NCBI RefSeq assembly: GCF_000517545.1
Contig: NZ_BAIV01000019.1
Span: forward strand, 47,568 to 111,567
DNA: 64,000 bases
Direction: 5' to 3'
Source of the DNA: Bacteroides reticulotermitis JCM 10512
GTDB taxonomy: Bacteria > Bacteroidota > Bacteroidia > Bacteroidales > Bacteroidaceae
A program made the translations under genes and the position numbers. Under the pieces are notes generated by a model that was given only the letters and a program-made list of their open reading frames with translations, ran no database searches and was not told where the DNA came from. Below are positions 27,396 through 37,105 of the stretch, piece by piece; position 1 is the stretch's first letter, and each line of letters starts with the position of its first letter.

Positions 27396-30300
27396 ATGGA
27401 AATTAAATCCAAATTCTTATGTAGTAGAGGAGTTGCATTGGCTTTTGCCATGCTGTTGGGCGGCTCACCCGGTGCGGCTCTCTATGCAAATGGCTCTGTG
27501 GAAGATAATTGGGTTGTCGCCCAGGCAAGTCGCACAATCAAAGGACTTGTTACGGATGCGAATGGTGAACCGTTAATCGGTTGCAATGTAGTCGTTGTCG
27601 GAGATAATGCGGGTGTGATTACGGATATAAACGGTCAGTTTACGCTCCATGTTCCGGCTGAGGCCAAACAAATAAAGATCAGCTACATCGGTTATGTCGA
27701 CCAAATCGTTAACATTCAAGACCGTGCCGACTTCAAAATCACCCTCAAAGAAGACAATAACGCCTTGGAAGAAGTGGTTGTAGTAGGTTATGGTACGCAA
27801 AAGAAAGCCACCTTGACCGGAGCGATCGAACAGGTCGGTAGTCAAGTTTTGGAGAGTCGTGCTATCACCAATGTGGGTGCTGCTTTGCAAGGAGCAACGC
27901 CTGGTTTAGTGGTAACCCGTTCTTCTTCACGTCCGGGTAATGAAGGATTGAAATTCCAGATTCGCGGTCTGACATCTGTCAATGGTGGAAGTCCGTTGAT
28001 CGTAATTGATGGAGTACCGGCATTGAATGATGTGGCTTTTCAGAATTTGAACCCTGATGATATCGAGAGTCTCAGTGTGCTGAAGGACGGTTCTGCATCT
28101 ATCTACGGTGCACGTGCTGCTAACGGTGTGATTCTGGTGACAACTAAAAAAGGTAGAGGTAAAGTGACGGTTGATTATAACTTCAATATGCGTTTCACTA
28201 CCAATGGTATCATGGCCTTTTCTCCAAGCATGCAGGAGTATGCAAGTATGTGGTTGGAAGCCAACAAAGAGCAGAAAATAAAGAACTGGTGGAACTGGAG
28301 CACGGAAGAAAACCTGTTGAAGATGCAACAAGGCATTGAAGGGATCTACCATACCAATGCAAAAGACTGGGGCTATGATCTATTCATTGGAAACGCTAAC
28401 CGTCTGGAAGAGATGTTCGCTCGTCGTTACTCTTATCAACACAACCTGAGTATAGCCGGTGCTACAGAGAAAACCGATTATCGCATATCTTTGGCGTATG
28501 CAGATAATCAGGCAAACTTAGCGACCGCATACGACGGACAGAAACAGTTGAATTTACGTTTGAACTATGGGATCAGACTGACTGACTGGTTCAAATTGGA
28601 AACCTCTGCCAGTGTAATCAAAACAAATACCGATATGCCTTCTTCGGGTATCGATACTTCGATGTATGGAAACGAACCTCCGTTCTTTCCGGCTAAGAAC
28701 CCTTATGGGCAGTGGTACGCTAACTATGGAAAGGTAGGCGACCGCCAACCGGTAGCTGCTACGTCGGATGGCGGACGTGATGAACGGTCGAATTTAACTA
28801 CCCGTGTGGATGTGAAAGCAATCGTTGATATTTGGAGAGGATTCAGCTTTGAGGGAATGGCTTCTTTGCAGAACGAAGAATATCGCCGTGACCGTTATGT
28901 CATCCCAGTGCAGACATATGACTGGTTTGGTAATCCGGCAGATAAAATAGTAAAAAACACAGAGCAGTCATTGATCTATCCCGAAGATGTGCTGAACCTG
29001 AAAGATATTCACAACCCTGCGTACTTAATGCAAGCTAATAATCGTCAGTATCAGTATTATTCAGGATTGTTGAGATATAAACGTACGTTTGCCGATATTC
29101 ATAACGTAGAAGGTATGTTTGGTATCAATGCTGAGAAATGGACGAATAAGAATATGACTGCTGCCCGGGAGAAGATGGAAGATGCAGGCGTATATGATTT
29201 GAATCTCGCTTCCGGAGCTCAAGGTAATGCCGGCGGAAAGACTCAGAACGGATATTATTCTTACATAATGCGGTTAAACTACAATTATGCGGAAAAGTAT
29301 CTCGTAGAATTGATTGGACGCCGTGATGGAAACTCCAAATTCGCGAAAGGAAATAAGTATAAGAATTTCATATCCGGATCTGTTGGCTGGGTATTTACGG
29401 CAGAAGACTTCTTGAAAGCGATTACTCCTGTTGTGAATTTCGGTAAACTTCGTTTCAGCTATGGTGGCTCCGGAAATGATGCAGGCTTGGGTGATTTTGA
29501 GTATGTTACATCTATTTCTCAAGGTTCTACGGCTTTTGGACTCGCCCCTGGAAAGTTCGTCAGTACAAGTTTGGGACGTAACGGATTGGTGACAATGGAT
29601 AATGTATGGGAACGGGTGACGCAAAAGAACCTAGGTGTTGACTTACATTTCCTTGACAGTCGCCTGACAACCTCTTTCGACTACTTTATGAAGGATAACA
29701 CCGAAATGTTGTCGCAGGTTACTTATCCCGGTGTATTGGGTGGCGCGGCTCCTAAAACCAATAGCGGACATCTGAATGTGAAAGGTTGGGAGTTTACCAT
29801 CGGATGGCGTGATCAGATAAAAGACTTCTCTTACTATGCCAACTTTAATATCGGTGATACAAAGAGTATGTTGAAAAAGTTGGAAGGAGCAGACAGCTAT
29901 GGCGGTGGACTGAATGGAAAAGTGAACGAATATCCGTTGAATGCTTTCTTCCTTTACCGCACCGACGGATACTTCAAGGATCAGGCAGAAGTCGATCGTT
30001 ACTATGCGTTGTATGGTAGCCAGGGAGGTGCCTTGACTAATGCTGGAAAGGGTACTGAAGCGGAACTGCGTCCCGGCGATACCAAACGCCTTGATTTGAA
30101 TGGTGATTATAAAATCACAGATATTGGCTCGGAAAACAGTGACCTGCAGTTTATGGGCGATGCCAATCCGCATTTTGTTTATGGGCTAACTGTAGGCGGC
30201 TCATGGAAAGGAATTGATTTCAATGCCATGTTCCAAGGAGTTGGTAAGCAATATATCATGCGTAACGACTGGATGGCTTATCCGTTCCGTACAATCTATA

Positions 30301-30656
30301 CCAACCAGAATCCTACATTCCTCGGTCAGACTTGGACGGAAGATAGTCCGAACGCTAAGTATCCGCGTTTGACTAATAATACGAATCGTTCGGCCTGGAA
30401 TTACCAGATGAATGATTTTATGCTCCAGAATAGCCGCTACATTCGTTTGAAAACGTTAATTGTCGGTTATACATTACCACAGGTATGGACACGCAAACTG
30501 AAACTGGAAAAAGTACGTGTTTATTTCTCCGGCAACGACTTGTGGGAAACTACCAGTATTCGTGATGGCTTTGACCCGGAAATGGGCTCAGCTTCCAATA
30601 CAAGTGGATACCCGTTTGCCCGCACATGGTCATTCGGACTTAATGTTACTTTATAA
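27396..30656 (+). CDS. SusC/RagA-family TonB-dependent outer-membrane transporter
   Basis: 1086 aa, intact. Signal peptide, then a CarboxypepD_reg-like domain (IKGLVTDANGEPLIGCNVVV to about residue 125), the SusC signature ALEEVVVVGYGTQKKATLTG, a plug domain (IRGLTSVNGGSPLIVIDGVP), and a large beta-barrel ending in an aromatic-rich strand (FARTWSFGLNVTL). It imports the oligosaccharides made at the cell surface, powered by TonB, with SusD as lid. No STN domain is seen at the N-terminus. It starts the block susC-susD-two IPT/TIG proteins-lyase. Confidence 0.95.
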   Translation: MEIKSKFLCSRGVALAFAMLLGGSPGAALYANGSVEDNWVVAQASRTIKGLVTDANGEPLIGCNVVVVGDNAGVITDINGQFTLHVPAEAKQIKISYIGYVDQIVNIQDRADFKITLKEDNNALEEVVVVGYGTQKKATLTGAIEQVGSQVLESRAITNVGAALQGATPGLVVTRSSSRPGNEGLKFQIRGLTSVNGGSPLIVIDGVPALNDVAFQNLNPDDIESLSVLKDGSASIYGARAANGVILVTTKKGRGKVTVDYNFNMRFTTNGIMAFSPSMQEYASMWLEANKEQKIKNWWNWSTEENLLKMQQGIEGIYHTNAKDWGYDLFIGNANRLEEMFARRYSYQHNLSIAGATEKTDYRISLAYADNQANLATAYDGQKQLNLRLNYGIRLTDWFKLETSASVIKTNTDMPSSGIDTSMYGNEPPFFPAKNPYGQWYANYGKVGDRQPVAATSDGGRDERSNLTTRVDVKAIVDIWRGFSFEGMASLQNEEYRRDRYVIPVQTYDWFGNPADKIVKNTEQSLIYPEDVLNLKDIHNPAYLMQANNRQYQYYSGLLRYKRTFADIHNVEGMFGINAEKWTNKNMTAAREKMEDAGVYDLNLASGAQGNAGGKTQNGYYSYIMRLNYNYAEKYLVELIGRRDGNSKFAKGNKYKNFISGSVGWVFTAEDFLKAITPVVNFGKLRFSYGGSGNDAGLGDFEYVTSISQGSTAFGLAPGKFVSTSLGRNGLVTMDNVWERVTQKNLGVDLHFLDSRLTTSFDYFMKDNTEMLSQVTYPGVLGGAAPKTNSGHLNVKGWEFTIGWRDQIKDFSYYANFNIGDTKSMLKKLEGADSYGGGLNGKVNEYPLNAFFLYRTDGYFKDQAEVDRYYALYGSQGGALTNAGKGTEAELRPGDTKRLDLNGDYKITDIGSENSDLQFMGDANPHFVYGLTVGGSWKGIDFNAMFQGVGKQYIMRNDWMAYPFRTIYTNQNPTFLGQTWTEDSPNAKYPRLTNNTNRSAWNYQMNDFMLQNSRYIRLKTLIVGYTLPQVWTRKLKLEKVRVYFSGNDLWETTSIRDGFDPEMGSASNTSGYPFARTWSFGLNVTL

Positions 30657-30675
30657 TTAATACATTGACAATCAT

Positions 30676-32433
30676 ATGAAAAAGATAACTTATATATTGG
30701 CTTGCGCTTGCATGATAGCATTCTCTTCATGTGCGGATACGTTCCTTGATCTGGACCCGCTTGATATGAAAACAGACCAAGCCTACTTCAAGAACCCAAC
30801 ACATTTTCAGGAGTATGCAAATGGCTTTTACTCACAGTTGTTGGGATGGCGTTCAGGCATTACCGGACATATGGATCTTCAGTCCGATTTAATAACAAGC
30901 CGTAACGGTGAACAAACGGATATGGGATGTGGATCAATCTCTATCATTTCTGATGATGGACGTTGGGACCTTTTCAATAGCATTCGTACAGCTAACATTT
31001 TACTGCAAAGAGGCGATTCTTATCAGGGAGATCGCAGGGAAATTCAGCCCTATTTGAGTGCGGCTCACTTCTTTCGTGCTTATAATTACTTCTATTTGCT
31101 GAAATATTTTGGAGGTGTTCCTATTGTTACTGAAGTATATACGACCAGTTCATCCGGATTGAAAAACCCACGAAACAGTCGTTATGAGGTGATAGACTTT
31201 ATACTGTCCGATCTTGATAAAGCTATTGAGTCACTACCGATTGAACAAAATATTGCATCTGCGGATAAAGGACATATCAGTCGTCAGGCTGCGAAGGCTT
31301 TCAAAGCACGTGTCTTGCTTTACGAAGCGACTTGGAGAAAGTACAATGGTACATCTACCGATTATGTAGGTTCTGCAGGGCCGGCTCGCGATCAGGTGAA
31401 TGAGTTCCTGGATGAAGCTATCACACTGGCGAAAGAAGTAATGGATGATTCGGCCTTCAGACTTTGGAACTATAATACCAATCCTGATATAAAGAATCTG
31501 AGCAACCGTTATTTATTCTGTATTGAGAATGCGGAAAGTAATCCGGGTGCCTATGGACGGGATACGAATCAGGAGTTTATCCTTTATTCGGTATTCGACC
31601 GCGTAGCAAATCCGGGTGCACAAGAATTGAATAAAAACATCCTGTCGTATATCTATCCTACGCGGAAGTTCATAGATATGTTCCTTTGCACCAACGGCCT
31701 TCCGATTACGGGCAATGCTCAGTTTCAGGGCTATCATAAAGTGGGAGATGAGTTCAAGAATCGCGATTATCGCTTGAATTCCTATGTTGGAGACCCTACG
31801 GGATCAACCATCAATCTGGCAGGTACAATCGGGTTTACCGGTTATGGTGACCAGAAGTTCCGTTGTCCAACCGCAAAAGACAAAGAAGAGTCGGCTAACT
31901 ATCCTATACTCCGATTGGCAGAGGTGTATCTTATTTATGCAGAAGCATTGGTAGAACGCAATGGTAAGATTACGAATGATCAATTAAACGCTTCCATCAA
32001 CAAGTTACGTGATCGTGCCGGTGTAGCTCATTTAACGAATGAGTTAGCAGACAATAACGGATTGGATATGCTGACAGAGATTCGCCGTGAACGAACTGTA
32101 GAGCTTTTCCTGGAAGGTTTCCGCTACGACGACCTCAAGCGTTGGGGCATACTGGAGAAAACTTTGAATCAGTCCCGTTTGGGAATGGTGGTAGGCCAGC
32201 AAGGGTATGCCACTCCGTTTAAAGACGCATCCGGTTCTGTGATAACTGCTACATACAGTCCCGATTCTTACCGTTATGGTGAAGCGTCGGTGGCAACAGG
32301 AAATGGCGAGTTATCTTGTGTCGTGCTGATCCCAGCATCAAACTGTACGCTTCGTAAAGCGCACTATCTCTATCCGCTCCCACAGCGTCAGATAGATTTG
32401 AATCCAAATCTGAAGCAGAACCCGGGATATTAA
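30676..32433 (+). CDS. SusD/RagB-family nutrient-binding outer-membrane lipoprotein
   Basis: 585 aa, with a lipoprotein signal (ITYILACACMIAFSSC, lipidated Cys near residue 19) and the family start DTFLDLDPLDMKTDQAYF. Middle TPR-like helices (YLSAAHFFRAYNYFYLLKYF, GGVPIVTEVY) and the C-terminal segment NYPILRLAEVYLIYAEAL with RRERTVELFLEGFRYDDLKR are diagnostic. It binds the target glycan over the SusC pore. It begins 19 bp after susC. Confidence 0.95.
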   Translation: MKKITYILACACMIAFSSCADTFLDLDPLDMKTDQAYFKNPTHFQEYANGFYSQLLGWRSGITGHMDLQSDLITSRNGEQTDMGCGSISIISDDGRWDLFNSIRTANILLQRGDSYQGDRREIQPYLSAAHFFRAYNYFYLLKYFGGVPIVTEVYTTSSSGLKNPRNSRYEVIDFILSDLDKAIESLPIEQNIASADKGHISRQAAKAFKARVLLYEATWRKYNGTSTDYVGSAGPARDQVNEFLDEAITLAKEVMDDSAFRLWNYNTNPDIKNLSNRYLFCIENAESNPGAYGRDTNQEFILYSVFDRVANPGAQELNKNILSYIYPTRKFIDMFLCTNGLPITGNAQFQGYHKVGDEFKNRDYRLNSYVGDPTGSTINLAGTIGFTGYGDQKFRCPTAKDKEESANYPILRLAEVYLIYAEALVERNGKITNDQLNASINKLRDRAGVAHLTNELADNNGLDMLTEIRRERTVELFLEGFRYDDLKRWGILEKTLNQSRLGMVVGQQGYATPFKDASGSVITATYSPDSYRYGEASVATGNGELSCVVLIPASNCTLRKAHYLYPLPQRQIDLNPNLKQNPGY

Positions 32434-32472
32434 CAAACAAATAGTCGATACTAAAATAGTAAATAAAGGTAT

Positions 32473-33636
32473 ATGAAACATTTATTGAAAAATACATTTG
32501 CTTTGCACCTATTGGCGATGGTGACCTCCATGCTGATAGTCGGTTGTGAGCAAGACCCGCAAATAAAGAAATATGTGTATCCGATGCCAGAGGTGTCGGG
32601 GATGACTCCTTCCATCGGGTATGTTACTTCCCAAGTCGTTATTACGGGGACGAACTTCGGTGATCGTACAGAGTCGGTAAAAGTACTCTTTGGAGGAGTG
32701 CAAGCGACGAAAGTCCTGATGTGTAAGAACAATCGCATAGCGGTAGAAGTACCCGAAAATGCGGTAAGTGGCGATGTGACTCTGCAAGTCTGGACTAACG
32801 AGGTAGGTGTGATAGGACAATACACGGTGCTTCCCACACCTCATATTCAGGCTGTAGTGTCGGATAACGAATCGGGAGCAGGTGTTGCCGAACCGGGTGA
32901 CAAAGTTACCATATTGGGCGAAAACTTCGGAACAGATGCCAATCTGATTTCAGTAGACTTCAACGGTACTCCGGCTACCGACATCGCCTTGATTGATGAA
33001 AAGACAATCGAAGCAACTACCCCTGTGGGTTATGCGTCAGGCAATGTGACTGTTACGATCCGTGGATATGAAATGAAAGGATCGGCTCTGTTCAATCCTA
33101 CAATGAAAGGCGACGTGACAATGGTCTATCTACAGAACTACAAGCAACCTTTCGCAACCACCGGTACAGGTGAATGGACGGATCCGAATGATTGGAATCA
33201 AAGTATGAAGAATCCTACCGGATGCCGACAGGAAAAGAACGGGGTTTCTTGGCTTGTGTTCCAAAAGGGCTGGGGTAAAACAGACCTTATAGACGCTAAA
33301 GTTTGGCAGACCACTCAACTTCGCAAAGGAACTTATCGAATGGAAATATCATACACCGGAACCTATGTACCCAATAAAGATGGAAACCGTGTGGTGGCAT
33401 TAATCGTGAAAGGAGCTGCTGAGACGAGTATTCCGACAGATCTATCTACCATAACTGCTCAGAACGGGACTTATGTGGCGTTCAATGATTGGGATAAGGA
33501 TGGTGTAGAGGGCATTATGAAGACTCCTTCTTTCACGCTGGACGATGCATCGGATGTGGTAATAGGCTTCCTTACTACCATTAAATCTAGTAACACTTAT
33601 TTCAAGGCTGCAGATGTGAAGCTGATTCTTGAATAG
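32473..33636 (+). CDS. IPT/TIG-domain surface glycan-binding lipoprotein
   Basis: 387 aa with a lipoprotein signal (LLAMVTSMLIVGC). Two IPT/TIG immunoglobulin-like repeats follow: one opening EVSGMTPSIGYVTSQVVITG, the other with EPGDKVTILGENFGTDANLI. The C-terminal ~165 residues are a separate beta-rich module (KVWQTTQLRKGTYRMEIS, SDVVIGFLTT) that also closes the next protein and is the likely sugar-binding part. Position right after susD is typical of SusE-type surface glycan-binding proteins. The glycan bound is unknown. Confidence 0.83.
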   Translation: MKHLLKNTFALHLLAMVTSMLIVGCEQDPQIKKYVYPMPEVSGMTPSIGYVTSQVVITGTNFGDRTESVKVLFGGVQATKVLMCKNNRIAVEVPENAVSGDVTLQVWTNEVGVIGQYTVLPTPHIQAVVSDNESGAGVAEPGDKVTILGENFGTDANLISVDFNGTPATDIALIDEKTIEATTPVGYASGNVTVTIRGYEMKGSALFNPTMKGDVTMVYLQNYKQPFATTGTGEWTDPNDWNQSMKNPTGCRQEKNGVSWLVFQKGWGKTDLIDAKVWQTTQLRKGTYRMEISYTGTYVPNKDGNRVVALIVKGAAETSIPTDLSTITAQNGTYVAFNDWDKDGVEGIMKTPSFTLDDASDVVIGFLTTIKSSNTYFKAADVKLILE

Positions 33637-33656
33637 AATAAATTAATAAAACGAAA

Positions 33657-35684
33657 ATGATTATGAAGAAGTTATATAATTATGTGTTACCGGTTCTACT
33701 CTTGGTTTTCGCAGTTTCATGTGATGGAGACAACGAGGAGGTGGTCAACATAATCAACCAGGATCCCGTGGTGACTGTTACTGAAGTCTCACCGAACAAA
33801 GGTTATGAAGATAACGAATTTACCGTGAAAGGTACAAACTTCGGTATAATAGCAAGTGACGTCAAAGTATATGTAGGAAGCTCGGAATTGGAGATCGTTT
33901 CTTGTGAAGACGAAGCGATAACCGTAAGAGTGCCGCAAGGAGCTACTGCAGGGCGTATTTCAGTGGTTGTTTACGGACAAAAAGTAGATACGCAACTAAT
34001 GTATGATGTACTCGGCAATCCGGGAGTTGTGAAGATTGAACCGGTTTATGGCTTTGTTGGTGATGAAATAACCTTTAAAGGACATGATCTGGGAGTATCT
34101 TCTACTTTCTATAACCTACTATTTGCCGGAAAGGCAGAGGCTGCACTATTTTCCAGCGAACCAACCGTCGATAGTTTTGTAGTGAAAGTACCTAATGGCG
34201 CAGAAAGCGGAGAGATAACCCTAACGATTACCGATAAGCCGGTGAATCTTCCGGTGCCATTCACGGTGTTACAACATGCTACATTAGATAAACTATCTCT
34301 TGAAACTGGCTTTGCCGGTAGTCAAGTTACCATTACCGGAACGAATCTTAATCCGGAGATTCTGGCAAGTGAAGGGCTTGAGCTAGAAGGGATTCGCGTG
34401 TTCTTTAAGAAAGGAAAGAAAGACGAGCCGGTGGCTGCTGAGGTGGTAGGTGATCCTACCAATACAGAGATTAAGGTTAAAGTTCCGGCTGATTTGGTAG
34501 CGGGTGAATACGCCGTTACTGTCAGCACTTCATTCGAAACCATCGAAAAAACGCTAACTTATACCGTATTGCCTACACCGGGAGTGACAGGTATCTCGGT
34601 GCAGAAAGGATACATCAATGCAGAAGTAGCAATCTCCGGTACGAACTTTGGAACAAATGCGGATCACATTAAAGTCTTCTTTGATGAGATGGAGTGCAGT
34701 AGTGTAAAATTGAATAAGTCGGGCAATATTGTAGTGAATGTACCGAAAGGAGTTACTCCGAGTGAGAACGTGGTTATCCGGCTGGTTATTATGGATACCG
34801 AAATCCCAATGGGTAAATATGGCACATTCAATGTGTTGCAAACACCGGAGATAAGTTCCGTACAGTCGTCTTATGTTTATCCGTATGGTACACTGGTCGA
34901 AGTCGGCGAAGAGATCACTTTGATAGGACATGACTTCGATACGAATAAGAATAATGTTTCGGTAACATTTGATGGGGTGACAGCACCGGCGGAGATTACT
35001 AATATTACTTCAACAAAAATCACGGTGAAAGTTCCGAATGGATTTAACGCAGGAAAAGTAACTGCTGTATTTACAGATATAGACGAGCCTGTGATAAGTG
35101 ATAAAGAATTGGCTTTGCTTCCGGCAAACGGAGATATTACGAAGTATGTATTGAAGAATAGCGTACAGCCTTTCCAAGGTGCCGGATTTGCCGGAGCCGA
35201 GTGGGACCGTGACGGCTTGCACGACTGGGAAAAGACCGACATTCAAAACAATGGTGGTTTGCAATATCCCAGTATAACGGGAGGTCGTGATTCGAATGGC
35301 TGCATTGCACTGCATCAGTGGGGGAAACGTAATAATAAGAATGGGAAGATGTGGCAGAAAACGAGCTTGCCGAAGGGAAAATACAGGATAGGCCTAGACG
35401 GTATATCGTTAGGCAAGTCGAGTGGTTATTCCAATGCAGCATTCGTAGTATGCAAAGGCACAGAAGCAAGTGATATACCCGGATATGATAATGGGAATTG
35501 GATTGCCGGACAAACGGGTGTGAAAGGAGAAATCGCAATGACGATTGGCCATCAGGCGTCCGAGACTCTAAACTTGAACTTGACAGAGAATTTGGACCAT
35601 TTGATTGTTGGCTTTGTTGTATGGGCTGATAATACCGTTTGGGCAACTTTCACCTCAGTGACAGTTCACTTGGTTACTGAATAA
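33657..35684 (+). CDS. Larger IPT/TIG surface glycan-binding lipoprotein (five repeats)
   Basis: 675 aa (or 673 from the ATG at 33663). Lipoprotein signal with Cys near residue 24 (LLVFAVSCDGDNEE). Five IPT/TIG repeats follow, each with a PxxGxxGxxVTITGTNFG-like core (EFTVKGTNFG, EITFKGHDLG, QVTITGTNLN, EVAISGTNFG, EITLIGHDFD). They act as a stalk lifting the C-terminal module (about residues 500-675; KMWQKTSLPKGKYRIGLDG, NLDHLIVGFVVWADN), related to that of the preceding protein. A second, longer glycan-binding protein at the cell surface is common in PULs. Confidence 0.83.
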   Translation: MIMKKLYNYVLPVLLLVFAVSCDGDNEEVVNIINQDPVVTVTEVSPNKGYEDNEFTVKGTNFGIIASDVKVYVGSSELEIVSCEDEAITVRVPQGATAGRISVVVYGQKVDTQLMYDVLGNPGVVKIEPVYGFVGDEITFKGHDLGVSSTFYNLLFAGKAEAALFSSEPTVDSFVVKVPNGAESGEITLTITDKPVNLPVPFTVLQHATLDKLSLETGFAGSQVTITGTNLNPEILASEGLELEGIRVFFKKGKKDEPVAAEVVGDPTNTEIKVKVPADLVAGEYAVTVSTSFETIEKTLTYTVLPTPGVTGISVQKGYINAEVAISGTNFGTNADHIKVFFDEMECSSVKLNKSGNIVVNVPKGVTPSENVVIRLVIMDTEIPMGKYGTFNVLQTPEISSVQSSYVYPYGTLVEVGEEITLIGHDFDTNKNNVSVTFDGVTAPAEITNITSTKITVKVPNGFNAGKVTAVFTDIDEPVISDKELALLPANGDITKYVLKNSVQPFQGAGFAGAEWDRDGLHDWEKTDIQNNGGLQYPSITGGRDSNGCIALHQWGKRNNKNGKMWQKTSLPKGKYRIGLDGISLGKSSGYSNAAFVVCKGTEASDIPGYDNGNWIAGQTGVKGEIAMTIGHQASETLNLNLTENLDHLIVGFVVWADNTVWATFTSVTVHLVTE

Positions 35685-35721
35685 AATGCATATAGTTACT
35701 GACTTAAATTAAAAGGACATC

Positions 35722-37017
35722 ATGAAAAAGATATATTATATAACCGCGACACTCGCCTTCCTGTCATTGACAGGATGCGGTGACGGTGTCGATCTTCCGG
35801 GAGTCAATGTAGAAACAGACTTGAACAAGATACCTCTTCCTGATAATGAAATCAATCTGGTACAGGTGGAACTTAAATCGGCAGATACTCCCATGCTGCA
35901 CGGTGGCTTCCATTCGGCAGCAGACTATGAACGTATTACCGAGAAGTTGAATGCTGAAGAAGAGCCCTGGGTTAGTGCTTACAAACTACTGGAAGAGAGT
36001 AGCTTTGCACAGAAAGATACGGAAACCTGGCCGGTAGAGTGGATCAAACGCGGCGTATCAGGAGATGAAAACTATATGAACGCAGCAAGGGGAGCGACCA
36101 TCGCTTATCAGCAAGCCATACGCTGGCGAATAGAAAAAGACGACGAGTATGCAGCCAAGGCAGTTGCCAACTTGAATAAATGGGTGAAGACTTGCGTAGG
36201 TGTAACCGGAAATACCAATTTATCGTTAGCAGCGGGACTCTACGGATATGAATTTGCCATTGCAGGTGAGTTACTAAGAGACTATGACGGATGGGCGCCT
36301 GAAGACTTCCGTGCTTTTCAGGATTGGTTGGTTAAAGTCTTTTATCCAGCTAACAAAGACTTCCTGCAACGCCATCATGATACCAATCCCTTGCATTACT
36401 GGGCAAACTGGTGTTTATGTAACATTGCTGCCAAGATGGCTATCGGTATCGTAGCTGATCGTCGCGACATCTATAACGAAGGTATCGAGCATTTGCAAAC
36501 AGGAGATACAAACGGACGCCTCCGTCGTGCCATCTATCATGATTATTCGCCGGAGTACAATCTGGCCCAGTGGCAAGAGAGTGGACGTGACCAAGGCCAT
36601 ACATTGATGTGTGTCGGTTTGATGGGAGTGATTTGCCAGCTGGCATGGACACAGGGAGACGATTTCTTCGCCTATGATAATAATCTCTTCATGAGAGCTT
36701 GTGAATATGCAGCGTGTAGTAACTATACTGAAGAGACTGTTCCGTACACTACGTATATCTGGCAGAAACAAAGTGCGTGGGGCTACCCGATTCCGGAAGA
36801 ACAGACCGCTCTTGGTGATGGTAAATGGATTAAACGCGCCATATGGGCACTGCCTTACTACCACTATAAAGAAGTGAAAGACATCTCATCCAATCTACTT
36901 AAATACACGAAGATTGCTACTGAATATGTTGGTATTGAAGGTGGTGGAGGTTATTATGATGCTAATTCCGGTGGTTACGATGTATTGGGACTTGGTACAT
37001 TGATGTTTGCGAGATAA
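35722..37017 (+). CDS. Alginate-lyase-fold (PL38-like) polysaccharide lyase lipoprotein
   Basis: 431 aa with a lipoprotein signal (ATLAFLSLTGCGDG), so probably on the cell surface or in the periplasm. The alpha/alpha-toroid pattern of the alginate_lyase family is clear: MLHGGFHSAADYERITEKL, AYQQAIRWRIEKDDEYAAKA, NPLHYWANWCLCNIAAKM, and the strongly diagnostic QESGRDQGHTLMCVGLMG. Candidate catalytic residues are the Asn/His in DTNPLHYWANW and the His of DQGH with a nearby Tyr. Characterised PL38 members from Bacteroides act on glucuronan or alginate, so a poly-uronate substrate is inferred. Last gene of the susC operon; a hairpin follows. Confidence 0.78.
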   Translation: MKKIYYITATLAFLSLTGCGDGVDLPGVNVETDLNKIPLPDNEINLVQVELKSADTPMLHGGFHSAADYERITEKLNAEEEPWVSAYKLLEESSFAQKDTETWPVEWIKRGVSGDENYMNAARGATIAYQQAIRWRIEKDDEYAAKAVANLNKWVKTCVGVTGNTNLSLAAGLYGYEFAIAGELLRDYDGWAPEDFRAFQDWLVKVFYPANKDFLQRHHDTNPLHYWANWCLCNIAAKMAIGIVADRRDIYNEGIEHLQTGDTNGRLRRAIYHDYSPEYNLAQWQESGRDQGHTLMCVGLMGVICQLAWTQGDDFFAYDNNLFMRACEYAACSNYTEETVPYTTYIWQKQSAWGYPIPEEQTALGDGKWIKRAIWALPYYHYKEVKDISSNLLKYTKIATEYVGIEGGGGYYDANSGGYDVLGLGTLMFAR

Positions 37018-37027
37018 AGAGCAGGGG

Positions 37028-37080
37028 CTATCATCTTTTTTCGACCATTGGACGGAAGAAGATGATAGAACCTTTTTATA
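37028..37080 (+). terminator. Hairpin after the susCD-lyase block
   Basis: CTATCATCTT (from 37028) pairs with AAGATGATAG (ending 37068), extended by G-T pairs, followed by AACCTTTTTATA. It may end or attenuate the transcript before the second GH28 gene, 26 bases further on. Confidence 0.6.
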
Positions 37081-37105
37081 TGAATTGTTTAGTGAAATTA
37101 TAGGT